64,000 nucleotides of DNA from Bradyrhizobium yuanmingense (GCF_900094575.1 NZ_FMAE01000002.1:744001-808000), one strand, 5' to 3'; shown: positions 37,342 through 47,172, counted from the stretch's first letter. Notes: generated by a model from the letters alone, not told the origin. Numbers and translations are program-made.

Positions 37342-37644
37342 ATGCCTTATCTCGTCTCGTTCCATCTGGGCTGGCTGATCGGCTCGCTGCTGCTGGGCTT
37401 CTGCATGGGCTGGATCTCGGTGGTCCAGCGCGGCAACGGCACCTCGAAGGTGATTGCGCGGTGGCTCGCAGTGCTTGCCGCCGCCCTGGTCGCGGCCTCT
37501 CTCACCCATGTGGTCCCCGGTCGCTTCGGCTACTGGCTCGACCTCGGCCTGATCATGTTCGCCTGCTATCTCGTCGGCGGCACGATCGGAGCGTGGCTGC
37601 GCGATCGGGTGGTCTCGCGTACCGCGCCGCCAGCCGCTGTGTGA
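37342..37644 (+). CDS. Small inner-membrane protein
   Basis: 100 residues from the ATG at 37342 (GTG at 37336 possible). Three hydrophobic segments: WLIGSLLLGFCMGWISV, VLAAALVAASLTHV and LGLIMFACYLVGGTIGAWL. Translationally close to the OmpA-family gene, so the two may form an envelope unit. Family not recognised. Confidence 0.8.
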   Translation: MPYLVSFHLGWLIGSLLLGFCMGWISVVQRGNGTSKVIARWLAVLAAALVAASLTHVVPGRFGYWLDLGLIMFACYLVGGTIGAWLRDRVVSRTAPPAAV

Positions 37645-38092
37645 TGTTGCTATGCACCCTCACGCGCGGGACGGGGTGTGCTCCGCCGCGGCCTTTCGGC
37701 GCATTGGAAAACCGGGACCTGGCCGCTCCAGTCACCCCTCTTTCAACAGGCAGGCCGGCTCCATAGATTGACGTTGGCTTAAGGCGTGACGGAACATTGT
37801 GCGGCCGAAATCATCAAAACTTCATGGCCCCTGCGCAGGATCGCCTGGAGATTCGCGCCAAGCCTTGCCGACGAAAGCGCCAAACCCTGCACTGGGAGCT
37901 GCAACCCTGCCTAAAATACTGAAGGCACGTGTTTTTGTTCGAATTGGCGAATTCCACTTCGGCCGAAAACGCGCTAGTGGAGGTGCAGGGGGCATGCGCG
38001 ATTCCGGCGCCGGCGGCGAGGGTTCGTTGAATGCCTGCGCGTCCGCCTGTCCGCCGGCCACCCTGGCCGCTGAAGCGTTGTTCGAGGTCTAG
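37645..38092. other. Gap with no gene I can support
   Basis: Several short open frames run through this 448-bp stretch, including one that ends just before the next gene (37799-38092, Cys-containing C-terminal tail), but none has a convincing start, ribosome-binding site or domain. A GAGGTCT just before 38093 is the likely ribosome-binding site for the next gene. Confidence 0.5.
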
Positions 38093-39148
38093 ATGCTGGA
38101 AGCCATACGCAGGGCGACGACGTTTCTGCGCCAGAAGCAAGTCCTGCATAAGCTTGGAGTCGTGATCAGCATCGCGGTCATCGGCATCGCTTGCTACGTG
38201 CTCTACCACATGCTGCGCGGCATTGATTTCAACGAGGTCCTCGAAGCGATCAAGAGCACTGAGCCGAGCCAGATTGCGATGGCGGCGCTATTCGTCACTG
38301 CGGGCTATTTCACGCTGACCTTCTACGACCTCTTCGCCACGCGCGCGATCGGCCATGCCCATGTGCCCTATCGCATCAACGCGCTCGCGGCCTTCACCAG
38401 CTATTCGATCGGCCACAATGTCGGCGCCTCCGTCTTCACCGGCGGGGCGGTGCGCTACCGCATCTATTCGGCCTATGGGCTCAACGCGATCGACGTCGCA
38501 AAAATCTGCTTTCTCGCCGGCCTGACCTTCTGGCTGGGCAATGCCGCGGTGCTCGGCCTCGGCATCGCCTACCATCCGGAGGCGGCAGCCTCGATCGACC
38601 AGCTGCCGGTCTGGCTGAACCGGACACTGGCGCTGATGATCATCGTGGCGCTGATCGGTTACGTGATCTGGGTCTGGAGCCAGCCGCGGGTGGTCGGCCG
38701 CGGCCCTTGGACGGTGGTGCTGCCGGGCGGCCCGCTGACGCTGCTCCAGATCGCGATCGGCATCGTCGATCTCGGTTTCTGCGCGCTGGCGATGTATGTG
38801 CTGGTCCCCGACGAGCCCAATCTCGGCTTCGTGATGGTCGCGGTGATCTTCGTCTCGGCGACCCTGCTCGGCTTCGCCAGCCATTCACCCGGAGGCTTGG
38901 GGGTGTTCGATGCCGCCATGCTGGTCGGGCTCTGGCAGATGGACCGCGAGGAGCTGCTGGGCGGCATGCTCCTGTTCCGCGTCCTCTATTATCTGTCTCC
39001 GTTCGTCTTATCTGTAATCTTGCTGACGTTTCGAGAGGTTATAATCGGCGCCCGATCGAAGCGCTTGCAACAGGCGGCGCTCAAGCTGGACCCCGGCCCG
39101 GCGCCTGAAGCCGCCTATGTGAGAGAGCGCAGCGACAGCGGCGCCTGA
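38093..39148 (+). CDS. Lysylphosphatidylglycerol synthase-like membrane protein (UPF0104/flippase domain)
   Basis: 351 residues, about eight membrane segments. The FTSYSIGHNVGASVFTGGAVRYR motif and FASHSPGGLGVFDAAM are conserved signature regions of the MprF/LPG-synthase N-terminal flippase domain, without the cytosolic synthase domain. It probably moves a lipid or polyprenyl-linked substrate across the inner membrane. Located 46 bp before phoR in the same direction, but a shared promoter is not shown. Confidence 0.85.
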   Translation: MLEAIRRATTFLRQKQVLHKLGVVISIAVIGIACYVLYHMLRGIDFNEVLEAIKSTEPSQIAMAALFVTAGYFTLTFYDLFATRAIGHAHVPYRINALAAFTSYSIGHNVGASVFTGGAVRYRIYSAYGLNAIDVAKICFLAGLTFWLGNAAVLGLGIAYHPEAAASIDQLPVWLNRTLALMIIVALIGYVIWVWSQPRVVGRGPWTVVLPGGPLTLLQIAIGIVDLGFCALAMYVLVPDEPNLGFVMVAVIFVSATLLGFASHSPGGLGVFDAAMLVGLWQMDREELLGGMLLFRVLYYLSPFVLSVILLTFREVIIGARSKRLQQAALKLDPGPAPEAAYVRERSDSGA

Positions 39149-39194
39149 CCGGTGTCAGGTCCTTAAGGACAGTCCCCAGGAGAAGTCCGCCCCG

Positions 39195-40487
39195 ATGGCG
39201 ATCGACGCCCCCTCTTCTCCCTCCGCCCAGCCCTGGTCCGATCGGCTGCGGCACTCGACCATCATCCTGATCGCCGCGGCGCTGGCGCTGTCCGTCGTGG
39301 TCTCGCTCGGCGAATTGTCGGCGCTGCACGCTGCAATCGTGTTCCTCTGCATCGCGGCGGCTGCCTTGATCCCGTGGCGGCTGCACGATCCCGCCACCTC
39401 CCGCGACGACGTCAGACGCATCAACCCGGTCGAGAGCGCGGCGGTGGCCGCGGTGGTCGCCGGCATGCCGGATCCGGCGGTGCTGCTCGACCGGGCCGGC
39501 CGCGTCATCCACCTCAACGCCGCCGCCGCCCAGCTCGCGCCGGCGCTGCGCAAGAACGAGCTCGCCCAGTTCGCGCTGCGCTCGCCGGAGATCATCACCG
39601 CGCTGCGCGAGGCCATCGCGACCACCGAGCCGCGGCGCGCGACCTATCTCGATCATGTTCCGGTTGATCGCTGGATGGAGCTGATCATCACGCCGGTACC
39701 GGTGCCGACCAGCTTCGGCGGCGCCGACAAATGCATGCTGATGACCTTCCACGACCAGACGCCGCTGCGCCGGGTCGAGGAGATGCGCGCCGACTTCGTC
39801 GCCAATGCCAGCCACGAGCTGCGCACGCCGCTGGCGGCGCTGTCGGGCTTCATCGATACGCTCCAGGGCCAGGCCAAGGACGATCCCAAGGCGCGCGAGC
39901 GCTTTCTCGGCATCATGCACAACCAGGCCACGCGCATGGCGCGCCTGATCGACGATCTCTTGTCGCTGTCGCGGGTCGAGCTGTCGGCCCATGTCCGGCC
40001 CGACACCCTGGTCGATCTCGTCCCGATCATCCGTCAGGTCGCCGACGGGCTCGAGCCGCTGGCGCGCGAGCGTCAGGTCGAGGTGGACATCCACCTGCCG
40101 GAGCCGCCGGTGATGATCGCGGGGGACCGCGAGGAGCTGCTCCGCCTGTTCGAGAACCTGATCGAGAACGCGCTCAAATACGGCGCCTCCGGCGGGCGCG
40201 TCATCGTGTCGCTGACCTCGAGCGCCGCCGCTGACGGAACTCAGGAAATCCGGGTCATGGTCCGCGATTTCGGCCCGGGCATCGCGCCGGAGCACCTGCC
40301 GCGGCTGACCGAGCGCTTCTATCGGGTCGACGTCGGCGACAGCCGCTCGCAAGGCGGCACCGGGCTCGGGTTATCGTTGGTGAAACATATCCTTAACCGT
40401 CATCGCGGCCGCCTTTTGATCGAAAGCGTGCCCAGGCAGGGCGCCACCTTCACCGCCTGTTTTCCCCAGATCAAGACTCCGGTTTGA
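39195..40487 (+). CDS. phoR: Phosphate regulon sensor histidine kinase PhoR
   Basis: 430 residues. Two N-terminal membrane helices (residues 22-60), a PAS-like segment ([21 protein letters not shown]), then HisKA with the phosphorylated H207 ([12 protein letters not shown]) and an HATPase_c domain with N, D-F-G-P-G and [10 protein letters not shown] boxes. It phosphorylates PhoB when phosphate is low, under control of the Pst-PhoU complex encoded next. First gene of the phoR-pstSCAB-phoU-phoB locus. Confidence 0.92.
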   Translation: MAIDAPSSPSAQPWSDRLRHSTIILIAAALALSVVVSLGELSALHAAIVFLCIAAAALIPWRLHDPATSRDDVRRINPVESAAVAAVVAGMPDPAVLLDRAGRVIHLNAAAAQLAPALRKNELAQFALRSPEIITALREAIATTEPRRATYLDHVPVDRWMELIITPVPVPTSFGGADKCMLMTFHDQTPLRRVEEMRADFVANASHELRTPLAALSGFIDTLQGQAKDDPKARERFLGIMHNQATRMARLIDDLLSLSRVELSAHVRPDTLVDLVPIIRQVADGLEPLARERQVEVDIHLPEPPVMIAGDREELLRLFENLIENALKYGASGGRVIVSLTSSAAADGTQEIRVMVRDFGPGIAPEHLPRLTERFYRVDVGDSRSQGGTGLGLSLVKHILNRHRGRLLIESVPRQGATFTACFPQIKTPV

Positions 40488-40519
40488 TTGGAAACGCAAG
40501 CCATTTCAATTGCTTGGTG

Positions 40520-40548
40520 TCGTCATCCAACTGTCACGAAACCTTCGT
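40520..40548 (+). promoter_or_regulatory. PHO box upstream of pstS
   Basis: Three 7-bp half-sites in 11-bp phase: TCGTCAT (40520), CTGTCAC (40531) and CCTTCGT (40542), each separated by 4 bp. The consensus for PhoB is direct CTGTCAT repeats with this spacing. The box lies about 90 bp before the pstS start and predicts PhoB activation of pstSCAB-phoUB under phosphate starvation. Confidence 0.75.
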
Positions 40549-40636
40549 AAAAGCACAGCCGACCGCCCCTAAAGCGGCGGCGCGGGGAGCGCGATCGGGC
40601 GCGGATGGCGCTTCGCTCCCCTGTATGGAGACCAGC

Positions 40637-41650
40637 ATGAATTTCCTCAAAACCATGGTCGCTGCCGGCTTGGTCGCCGCATCGACGACGGTAGCCTTTG
40701 CGGCCGACATCACCGGTGCCGGCGCGACGTTCCCGTTCCCGATCTATTCGAAGTGGGCTGACGCCTACAAAAAGGAGACCGGCAACGGTCTGAACTACCA
40801 GTCGATCGGCTCGGGTGGCGGCATCAAGCAGATCCAGGCCAAGACCGTGACCTTCGGCGCCACCGACGCGCCGCTCAAGGCCGAGCAGCTCGAGAAGGAC
40901 GGCCTCGTCCAGTGGCCGATGGTGATGGGTGCCATCGTCCCCGTCGTCAACATCGAGGGCGTGAAGCCGGGCGAGCTGGTGTTCGACGGCGAGACCCTGG
41001 CCAACATCTATCTCGGCAAGATCACCAAGTGGGACGATGCCGCGATCAAGAAGCTCAATCCCAACGCGAAGCTGCCGTCAGAAGCCATCACCGTGGTCCG
41101 TCGTTCGGACGGCTCGGGCACCACCTTCAACTTCACCAACTATCTCTCCAAGGCCAGCGCGGACTGGAAGAGCAAGGTCGGCGAGGGCACCGCGGTCGAG
41201 TGGCCGGTCGGCGTCGGCGCCAAGGGCAACGAGGGTGTGTCGGGCAACATCAGCCAGACCAAGAACTCGATCGGCTATGTCGAATACGCCTATGCCAAGC
41301 AGAACAAGCTCACCCACACCGGTCTCGTCAACAAGGCCGGCAAGCCGGTGCAGCCGACCGTCGAGGCCTTCCAGGCGGCCGCCTCCAACGCCGATTGGTC
41401 CAAGGCTCCCGGCTATTACGTCATCCTGACCGAGCAGCCCGGCGAGAAGTCCTGGCCGATCACGGCGGCGACCTTCATCCTGATGCACAAGTCCGCCACC
41501 GACAAGGCGGCCGCGCAGGAAGCGATCAAGTTCTTCCGCTGGGCCTTCAAGAACGGCGGCAAGATGGCCGAGGAGCTCGACTACATTCCGATGCCGGACA
41601 GCGTCGTCCAGCAGATCGAGAAGACCTGGGCTGCCGAGATCAAGAGCTAA
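40637..41650 (+). CDS. pstS: Phosphate ABC transporter substrate-binding protein PstS
   Basis: 337 residues from the ATG at 40637, with GGAG six bases upstream; the longer frame from 40484 is non-coding before this. A signal peptide ([23 protein letters not shown]) precedes the classic [20 protein letters not shown] start and SDGSGTT phosphate loop. It delivers inorganic phosphate to PstCA in the periplasm. Under PHO box control. Confidence 0.95.
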   Translation: MNFLKTMVAAGLVAASTTVAFAADITGAGATFPFPIYSKWADAYKKETGNGLNYQSIGSGGGIKQIQAKTVTFGATDAPLKAEQLEKDGLVQWPMVMGAIVPVVNIEGVKPGELVFDGETLANIYLGKITKWDDAAIKKLNPNAKLPSEAITVVRRSDGSGTTFNFTNYLSKASADWKSKVGEGTAVEWPVGVGAKGNEGVSGNISQTKNSIGYVEYAYAKQNKLTHTGLVNKAGKPVQPTVEAFQAAASNADWSKAPGYYVILTEQPGEKSWPITAATFILMHKSATDKAAAQEAIKFFRWAFKNGGKMAEELDYIPMPDSVVQQIEKTWAAEIKS

Positions 41651-41662
41651 GGCGCTATATGT

Positions 41663-41731
41663 GTCCCGGACACGGTTCCGGGACGCTGCAAGATCTCCGC
41701 TCCGGATCGGCCTCCTGCCGCATCCGGAGCG
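41663..41731 (+). promoter_or_regulatory. Two stem-loops between pstS and pstC
   Basis: GTCCCGGA/TCCGGGAC (41663-41684, 6-nt loop) is followed by a 10-bp stem with 14-nt loop (41698-41731, arms CGCTCCGGAT and ATCCGGAGCG). Neither is followed by a T-run, so they most likely block 3' decay or processing and keep pstS message above pstC. Confidence 0.55.
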
Positions 41732-41776
41732 CGCCACCAACAACAAGCGTACATAAAACGGGTATAGGGGATCGGC

Positions 41777-42775
41777 GTGGCTGAGATGGCTGTTGAGAGC
41801 AATGTGATTGATGCTGCCGGTCCATATGATCGCGCCAAGGCCTTGAGCGCGTTCAAGCTCGGCGACGTCACCTTCTACTGGATCACGCGGTTGTCCGCGA
41901 TCTCGGTGCTGCTGATCCTCGGCGGCATCATCATCTCGCTGATCGTCGGCGCCTTACCGGCGATCCAGGAGTTCGGCATCTCCTTCCTGTGGACGCAGCG
42001 CTGGGCGCCCTCGGCCGATCCGCCGGTGCTCGGCGCGCTCGGGCCGATCTACGGCACGCTCGTCACCTCCTTCATCGCGATGCTGATCGCCATTCCCGTC
42101 GGTCTCGGCATTGCGATCTTCCTCACCGAGCTCTGCCCGCAATGGCTGCGCCGCCCGATCGGCATGGCGGTCGAGCTGCTCGCCGGCATCCCCTCGATCA
42201 TCTACGGCATGTGGGGCTTCTTCGTGCTCGGCCCGTTCCTGGCCAACACCTTCCAGCCTTTCATGATCAGGGTGTTCGACGGCGTCCCCGTGCTGGGCGC
42301 GATCTTCGCAGGGCCCCCGTCCTATCTCAGCCTGTTCAACGCCGCGCTGATCCTCGCCATCATGGTGCTGCCCTTCATCACCTCGATTTCGGTCGACGTG
42401 TTCAAGACGGTGCCGCCGGTGCTGAAGGAAGCCGCCTACGGCGTCGGCTGCACCACCTGGGAGGTCGTCCGCAGCGTGGTGATCCCCTACACCCGCGTCG
42501 GCATCATCGGCGGCGTCATGCTGGCGCTGGGCCGGGCGCTCGGCGAGACCATGGCGGTGACCTTCATCATCGGCAACTCGTTCCGGATCTCCTCGTCGAT
42601 CTTCGCGCCGGGCACGACGATTTCGGCGGCGATCGCCTCCGAATTTGCCGAGAGCGACGGCCTGCACCAGTCCGGCCTGATCCTGCTCGGCCTCCTGCTG
42701 TTCGTGCTGACGTTCTTCGTGCTCGCTGCCGCCCGTTTGATGCTGCTGCGCCTCGAAACCAAGGCCGGGAAGTGA
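41777..42775 (+). CDS. pstC: Phosphate ABC transporter permease PstC
   Basis: 332 residues from GTG at 41777 (ATG 41786 possible). Six membrane helices; the [26 protein letters not shown] and [18 protein letters not shown] segments are PstC hallmarks. Forms the inner-membrane phosphate channel with PstA. Starts 126 bp after pstS and is followed by pstA with a 4-bp gap. Confidence 0.92.
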   Translation: MAEMAVESNVIDAAGPYDRAKALSAFKLGDVTFYWITRLSAISVLLILGGIIISLIVGALPAIQEFGISFLWTQRWAPSADPPVLGALGPIYGTLVTSFIAMLIAIPVGLGIAIFLTELCPQWLRRPIGMAVELLAGIPSIIYGMWGFFVLGPFLANTFQPFMIRVFDGVPVLGAIFAGPPSYLSLFNAALILAIMVLPFITSISVDVFKTVPPVLKEAAYGVGCTTWEVVRSVVIPYTRVGIIGGVMLALGRALGETMAVTFIIGNSFRISSSIFAPGTTISAAIASEFAESDGLHQSGLILLGLLLFVLTFFVLAAARLMLLRLETKAGK

Positions 42776-42779
42776 AGCC

Positions 42780-43625
42780 ATGAACCCGATCTATTCGCGC
42801 CGCCGCCGCTGGGACATCGTCATTCGCGGCCTCTGCATCGCAGCCGCCGCCTTCGGCGTCACCTGGCTCGCGCTGATCCTGGTCACGCTGCTCTACAACG
42901 GCTTGGCCGGGCTCAACCTCCAGGTCTTCACAGCTGACACGCCGCCGCCCGGATCGACCGAGGGCGGCCTGCGCAACGCCATCGTCGGCTCGTTGATCAT
43001 GACCGTGATCGGCGTCGGCATCGGCGCGCCGCTCGGCCTGTTCGCCGGCACCTATCTCGCCGAGTACGGCCGCAACGACAAGCTGACCTCGGTGATCCGC
43101 TTCATCAACGACATTCTCCTGTCGGCACCCTCGATCATCATCGGCCTCTTCATCTATGGCGCGGTGGTGGTGCCGATGCGCGGCTTCTCGGCGATTGCGG
43201 GCGCGCTGGCGCTTGCCGTCATCGTGATCCCGGTCGTCGTGCGCACCACCGAAGACATGCTACTGCTGGTGCCGAATCCGTTGCGCGAAGCTGCCAGCGC
43301 GCTCGGCCTGCCGCGCTCGCTGGTGATCAAGCGCATCGCCTATCGTGCCGCGCGCTCCGGCCTCATCACCGGCGTGCTGCTGGCGACCGCCCGCGTCGCC
43401 GGCGAGACCGCGCCGCTGTTGTTCACGGCACTGTCGAACCAGTTCTTCAGCCTCGGCCTGAACAAGACGATGGCGAACCTGCCTGTCACCATCAACAACT
43501 TCGTGCAGAGCCCCTACGAGTATTGGAAGCAACTCGCCTGGAGCGGCGCGCTGTTGATCACCCTGACCGTGCTTGCCCTTAACATTGGCGCGCGCATCCT
43601 TGGCGCCGAGAGGACTGCAAAATGA
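42780..43625 (+). CDS. pstA: Phosphate ABC transporter permease PstA
   Basis: 281 residues; [35 protein letters not shown] and [14 protein letters not shown] are characteristic. Six membrane segments. Overlaps pstB by 4 bp and works as the partner of PstC. Confidence 0.92.
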   Translation: MNPIYSRRRRWDIVIRGLCIAAAAFGVTWLALILVTLLYNGLAGLNLQVFTADTPPPGSTEGGLRNAIVGSLIMTVIGVGIGAPLGLFAGTYLAEYGRNDKLTSVIRFINDILLSAPSIIIGLFIYGAVVVPMRGFSAIAGALALAVIVIPVVVRTTEDMLLLVPNPLREAASALGLPRSLVIKRIAYRAARSGLITGVLLATARVAGETAPLLFTALSNQFFSLGLNKTMANLPVTINNFVQSPYEYWKQLAWSGALLITLTVLALNIGARILGAERTAK

Positions 43626-44443
43626 GTGAAATGTCTGTTTCCGTCAGCGCACCGTCCGTTCATCCCGGCTCGCAGCCCCTGCCCGAGGCGCCCGCCAAGG
43701 TCACGGCGCGCAACCTCAACTTCTACTACGGCGACCACCACGCGCTGAAGAACATCAACCTGGCGCTCGGCACCAACCGCGTCACGGCGTTCATCGGCCC
43801 GTCCGGCTGCGGCAAGTCCACCCTGCTGCGCATCTTCAACCGGATGTACGACCTCTATCCGGGCCAGCGCGCCGACGGTCAGCTGTTGCTCGACCATACC
43901 AACATCCTCGACCCCAAGCTCGACCTCAACCTGCTCCGCGCCCGGGTCGGCATGGTGTTCCAGAAGCCGACGCCGTTCCCGATGACGATCTACGAGAACA
44001 TCGCCTTCGGCATTCGTCTCTATGAGAAGATCTCCAAGTCCGAGATGGACGACCGCGTCGAGAAGGCGCTGCGCGGTGGCGCGCTGTGGAACGAGGTCAA
44101 GGACAAGCTCAATGCCTCCGGCCTGTCGCTCTCCGGCGGCCAGCAGCAGCGCCTCTGCATCGCCCGCACCGTCGCGGTGCGGCCCGAGGTGATCCTGTTT
44201 GACGAGCCCTGCTCGGCGCTCGACCCGATCTCGACCGCCAAGGTCGAGGAGCTGATCCAGGAATTGTCCGAGAACTACACGATCGCGATCGTCACCCACA
44301 ACATGCAGCAGGCGGCGCGCGTTTCCGACAAGACCGCCTTCATGTATCTCGGCGAGTTGATCGAGTTCGACGACACCAGCAAGATCTTCACGTCGCCGAG
44401 CGATCGGCGCACGCAGGATTACATCACCGGCCGGTTCGGCTGA
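43622..44443 (+). CDS. pstB: Phosphate ABC transporter ATP-binding protein PstB
   Basis: 273 residues. Walker [10 protein letters not shown] (around 61-69), ABC signature LSGGQQQRL and Walker [15 protein letters not shown] are intact, with the PstB-specific [17 protein letters not shown]. Energises phosphate import and, with PhoU, relays phosphate status to PhoR. Starts within the pstA stop. Confidence 0.95.
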   Translation: MSEMSVSVSAPSVHPGSQPLPEAPAKVTARNLNFYYGDHHALKNINLALGTNRVTAFIGPSGCGKSTLLRIFNRMYDLYPGQRADGQLLLDHTNILDPKLDLNLLRARVGMVFQKPTPFPMTIYENIAFGIRLYEKISKSEMDDRVEKALRGGALWNEVKDKLNASGLSLSGGQQQRLCIARTVAVRPEVILFDEPCSALDPISTAKVEELIQELSENYTIAIVTHNMQQAARVSDKTAFMYLGELIEFDDTSKIFTSPSDRRTQDYITGRFG

Positions 44444-44454
44444 GGAGACGGAAC

Positions 44455-45171
44455 ATGGGTTCTGAACATACCGTAAAGGCTTTCGACAGCGACCTTCAGG
44501 AGCTCACCCGCCTGGTCGCCGAGATGGGCGGCATCGCCGAGCGCATGATCGTCGATTCCGTCGACGCGCTGATCCGCCGCGACGTCGCGCTCGGCCAGCG
44601 CGTCGTCGCCACCGACGTCGAGCTCGACGCGCTGCAGAAGCGCATCGAGGAGCGCGCCGTGCTCACCATCGCCCGCCGCCAGCCGATGGCCGTCGACCTG
44701 CGCGAGATCGTCGGCGCGATGCGCGTTGCGACCGATCTCGAGCGCATCGGCGATCTCGCCAAGAACATGGGCAAGCGCGTCGCGGCGCTGGAGACGGATT
44801 TCCATCCGCTCAAGCTGTTCCGCGGCCTGGAGCACATGACCGACCTCGTGCAGCAGCAGGTCAAGTCGGTGCTGGACGCCTATGCCGCGCACGACCTGCC
44901 GGCGGCGATGGCGGTGTGGAAGGGCGACGAGGAAGTCGACGCCATCTGCACCTCGCTGTTCCGCGAGCTCCTCACCTACATGATGGAAGATCCGCGCAAC
45001 ATCTCGTTCTGCATCCACCTGATGTTCTGTGCCAAGAACATCGAGCGGATCGGCGACCACGCCACCAACATCGCCGAGACCGTGTTCTACATGATCGAGG
45101 GCCAGGCGATCACCGACAAGCGGCCGAAGGGCGACATGACGACCTTCGCCACGACGGTGCCGAACACCTGA
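44455..45171 (+). CDS. phoU: Phosphate signalling protein PhoU
   Basis: 238 residues, all helical, with the two PhoU repeats each carrying the E-(x)3-D/R-x3-D metal motifs (for example DLERIGDLAKNMGKR and NIERIGDHATNIAE). It damps PhoR kinase activity when phosphate is plentiful. Lies 11 bp after pstB. Confidence 0.95.
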   Translation: MGSEHTVKAFDSDLQELTRLVAEMGGIAERMIVDSVDALIRRDVALGQRVVATDVELDALQKRIEERAVLTIARRQPMAVDLREIVGAMRVATDLERIGDLAKNMGKRVAALETDFHPLKLFRGLEHMTDLVQQQVKSVLDAYAAHDLPAAMAVWKGDEEVDAICTSLFRELLTYMMEDPRNISFCIHLMFCAKNIERIGDHATNIAETVFYMIEGQAITDKRPKGDMTTFATTVPNT

Positions 45172-45193
45172 CGACTTAAGGAGCTACGACCAC

Positions 45194-45901
45194 ATGGGCG
45201 CACGCATTATGGTGGTTGAGGACGAGGAAGCTCTCACCGAGCTTCTTCGCTACAACCTCGAAGGCGACGGCTATGACGTCGAGACGGTGATGCGCGGCGA
45301 TGACGCCGACACCCGCCTCAAGGAGCACATTCCCGATCTGATCGTGCTCGACTGGATGCTGCCGGGCCTGTCAGGCATCGAGCTGTGCCGGCGGCTTCGG
45401 ACCCGCCCCGAGACCAAGCAGCTGCCGATCATCATGCTCACCGCGCGCGGCGAGGAGAGCGAACGGGTGCGCGGGCTCGCGACCGGCGCGGATGATTATA
45501 TCGTCAAGCCGTTCTCGGTGCCGGAACTGCTTGCGCGCGTGAAGGGCCTGCTCAGGCGTGCGAGTCCCGAGCGCCTCGCCACCGTGCTCGCCTATGGCGA
45601 TATCGAGCTCGACCGCGACAAGCGCCGCGTGGCGCGCTCGGGCCGGCCGATCGATCTCGGTCCGACCGAATATCGCCTGCTGGAGTTCTTCCTGGAGCAT
45701 CCCGGCCGCGTGTTCTCGCGCGAGCAGCTGCTCGACAGCGTCTGGGGCCGCGACATCTACATCGACGAGCGCACCGTCGACGTCCATATCGGCCGCCTGC
45801 GCAAGCTGCTCAACCTTGGCCGCGAGCAGGACCCGATCCGCACCGTCCGCGGCGCCGGCTACGCGCTGGACGATCGCTTCGCGAAGGCTGAGCAGACGTA
45901 A
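45194..45901 (+). CDS. phoB: Phosphate response regulator PhoB
   Basis: 235 residues. Receiver domain with acidic pocket (VVEDEE) and phospho-acceptor D53 (VLDWMLPG), T/K switch residues (LTARG, VKPFS), then an OmpR-type winged helix. It activates pst genes through the PHO box at 40520. Last gene of the locus. Confidence 0.95.
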   Translation: MGARIMVVEDEEALTELLRYNLEGDGYDVETVMRGDDADTRLKEHIPDLIVLDWMLPGLSGIELCRRLRTRPETKQLPIIMLTARGEESERVRGLATGADDYIVKPFSVPELLARVKGLLRRASPERLATVLAYGDIELDRDKRRVARSGRPIDLGPTEYRLLEFFLEHPGRVFSREQLLDSVWGRDIYIDERTVDVHIGRLRKLLNLGREQDPIRTVRGAGYALDDRFAKAEQT

Positions 45902-45950
45902 GGCGCCAGCGACAGCTGGTTTGGCGAACTGCGGCGCCGATCTCGGCCGT

Positions 45951-46110
45951 CATCCCGGGGCGCGCGCAGCGTGAGCCCGGGATCTCAGCGCGAGCGCTTG
46001 CGCTATTCGCGATTAGCCACAGGACGTGGTTTGGCGAAGACTCGGAGTGACCATCTCGCGCAACGATTGCGCCCCGCGGTTACGGATCCCGCATTCGCGG
46101 GGATGACACC
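45951..46110. repeat. Intergenic repeat, family C copy 1
   Basis: Contains CATCCCGGGGCGCGCGCAGC, then GAGCCCGGGATC, the middle GTTTGGCGAAGACTCGGAGT and a closing GCGGGGATGACACCGAGCG. The middle is shared with the copy at 49.4 kb. It follows phoB and could serve as a transcription barrier; no clear T-tailed terminator was found. Confidence 0.65.
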
Positions 46111-46147
46111 GAGCGATTGGGAGCCGTCATCGTGTGGCGGCTGCAGT

Positions 46148-46185
46148 CTTGGCGATCAAGCTTGGCGATCAAAGCTTGGCGATCA
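46148..46185. repeat. Three tandem copies of CTTGGCGATCA
   Basis: The 11-mer CTTGGCGATCA occurs at 46148, 46161 and 46175, separated by 2 and 3 bases. It lies just beyond the gcrA stop and the family C repeat. The most economical explanation is a slippage tandem; a protein-binding role is possible. Confidence 0.6.
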
Positions 46186-46200
46186 GGGAATTCCGCAAGC

Positions 46201-46713
46201 TCACCGCGTGCCCGGTTTCGGTGCTGCGCGACGGCGATCCGCTGCGGGCTGATAGGCCACGCGCGAATGCTGGGCACAATAGGGCAGGCCGGAGAGCGCC
46301 TTGCCGCCGCAGAAGAAGAAATCCGGGCTCGAGGGATCGCCGACCGGCCAGTGGCAGGTCGCCTCGTTCAATTCCAGCAGCGACAGCCGCTGGCTCATCG
46401 GCACCACGTTGTCGTAGGTAACCGGCTCGGCTTCCAACTCGACCTCGAAGGCCTGCGCCAACGCGGTGTTGCCGCGCGCGACGGGGCGGGTCACCCGCAT
46501 CATATGCTGCGCGGGCCGTGCCTTGCGCGGCCGCGGCGCTGCCGATGAAGGGCTCTTGGCGCGGCCGGACAGGCCGAGCCGGTGCACCTTGCCGATCACG
46601 GCATTGCGGGTCACATTGCCGAGCTCCGCCGCGATCTGGCTGGCCGAAAGTCCGGCCTCCCAGAGCTTCTTCAGCTGCTCGACGCGATCATCGGACCAGG
46701 TCAAAACCGTCAT
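46201..46713 (-). CDS. gcrA: GcrA cell-cycle regulator
   Basis: 170 residues. The N-terminal DNA-binding domain WSDDRVEQLKKLWEAGLSASQIAAELG...NAVIGKVHRLGLSGR and the C-terminal sigma-factor-binding part (LLELNEATCHWPVGDPSSPDFFFCGGKAL) are diagnostic. In Caulobacter GcrA binds sigma-70 and senses CcrM GANTC methylation at promoters. Here it is divergent from argD. Its control region holds five GANTC sites. Confidence 0.92.
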   Translation of the reverse strand: MTVLTWSDDRVEQLKKLWEAGLSASQIAAELGNVTRNAVIGKVHRLGLSGRAKSPSSAAPRPRKARPAQHMMRVTRPVARGNTALAQAFEVELEAEPVTYDNVVPMSQRLSLLELNEATCHWPVGDPSSPDFFFCGGKALSGLPYCAQHSRVAYQPAADRRRAAPKPGTR

Positions 46714-47036
46714 TGCACCCTTTCCCTCGCTGCGGGCCTGCCATCCTGGGGCCTTCGCAGCGAATGCTTTAGCCTTGAAAAACCCGTGCCGTCAGAATCC
46801 CTTAAGGCTCGCCGGGCGCGCTCAAGACGCCCGAACGTTTACGCCGGTACATGAGGACTTCTGGGATCAGAACTGCTGCACGAGATGTCGTATCTGACAG
46901 TCCAAACGCTACAATATGGCGTGACTCCCGCGCAAGAGTCCGCCGACTCGCTTCCACATGTTCCGTGGTGAAAAACCCGCAAAATCGGCACCGCAAGACT
47001 ACGGAATCAGCGTTTCGCGAGGCTTTCCGGGCGGCA
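46714..47036. promoter_or_regulatory. gcrA/argD divergent region with a GANTC cluster
   Basis: GANTC motifs occur at 46795, 46924, 46937, 46946 and 47004; the three at 46924-46950 lie within 27 bp. Chance gives about one per 256 bp. GANTC is the CcrM methylation target and the recognition element of GcrA in alphaproteobacteria, so this may reflect cell-cycle control or autoregulation. No gene is supported in this stretch. Confidence 0.55.
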
Positions 47037-47064
47037 TTGACACCCGTCTTGCCAGGCATAAGAT
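47037..47064 (+). promoter_or_regulatory. Sigma-70-type promoter for argDF
   Basis: TTGACA (47037-47042), a 16-bp spacer and TAAGAT (47059-47064). The transcript would begin near 47071, at the base of the hairpin described next, about 100 nt before argD. Confidence 0.55.
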
Positions 47065-47070
47065 AGTGCC

Positions 47071-47097
47071 ACGTGCCGCCCTTAAAAGGCGGCACGT
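47071..47097 (+). promoter_or_regulatory. Leader hairpin of the argDF transcript
   Basis: A perfect 10-bp GC-rich stem ACGTGCCGCC/GGCGGCACGT with loop CTTAAAA, followed by TTTCGTTTT. It looks like a rho-independent terminator, yet it lies just after the predicted start point and before argD, so it may act as a 5' stabiliser or an attenuator; alternatively it terminates a short RNA arising upstream. Confidence 0.5.
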
Positions 47098-47172
47098 TTC
47101 GTTTTCCGGGGCCGGTCGATGGTGCGTCGCGCAATGCATGCCTCACACCGTCCGCAACATTCAAGTGACGTC

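Noticed and set aside
37799..38092. 97-residue plus-strand frame just before the flippase-like gene
   Set aside because: No ribosome-binding site, no domain, low-complexity Ala/Gly content; not supportable.
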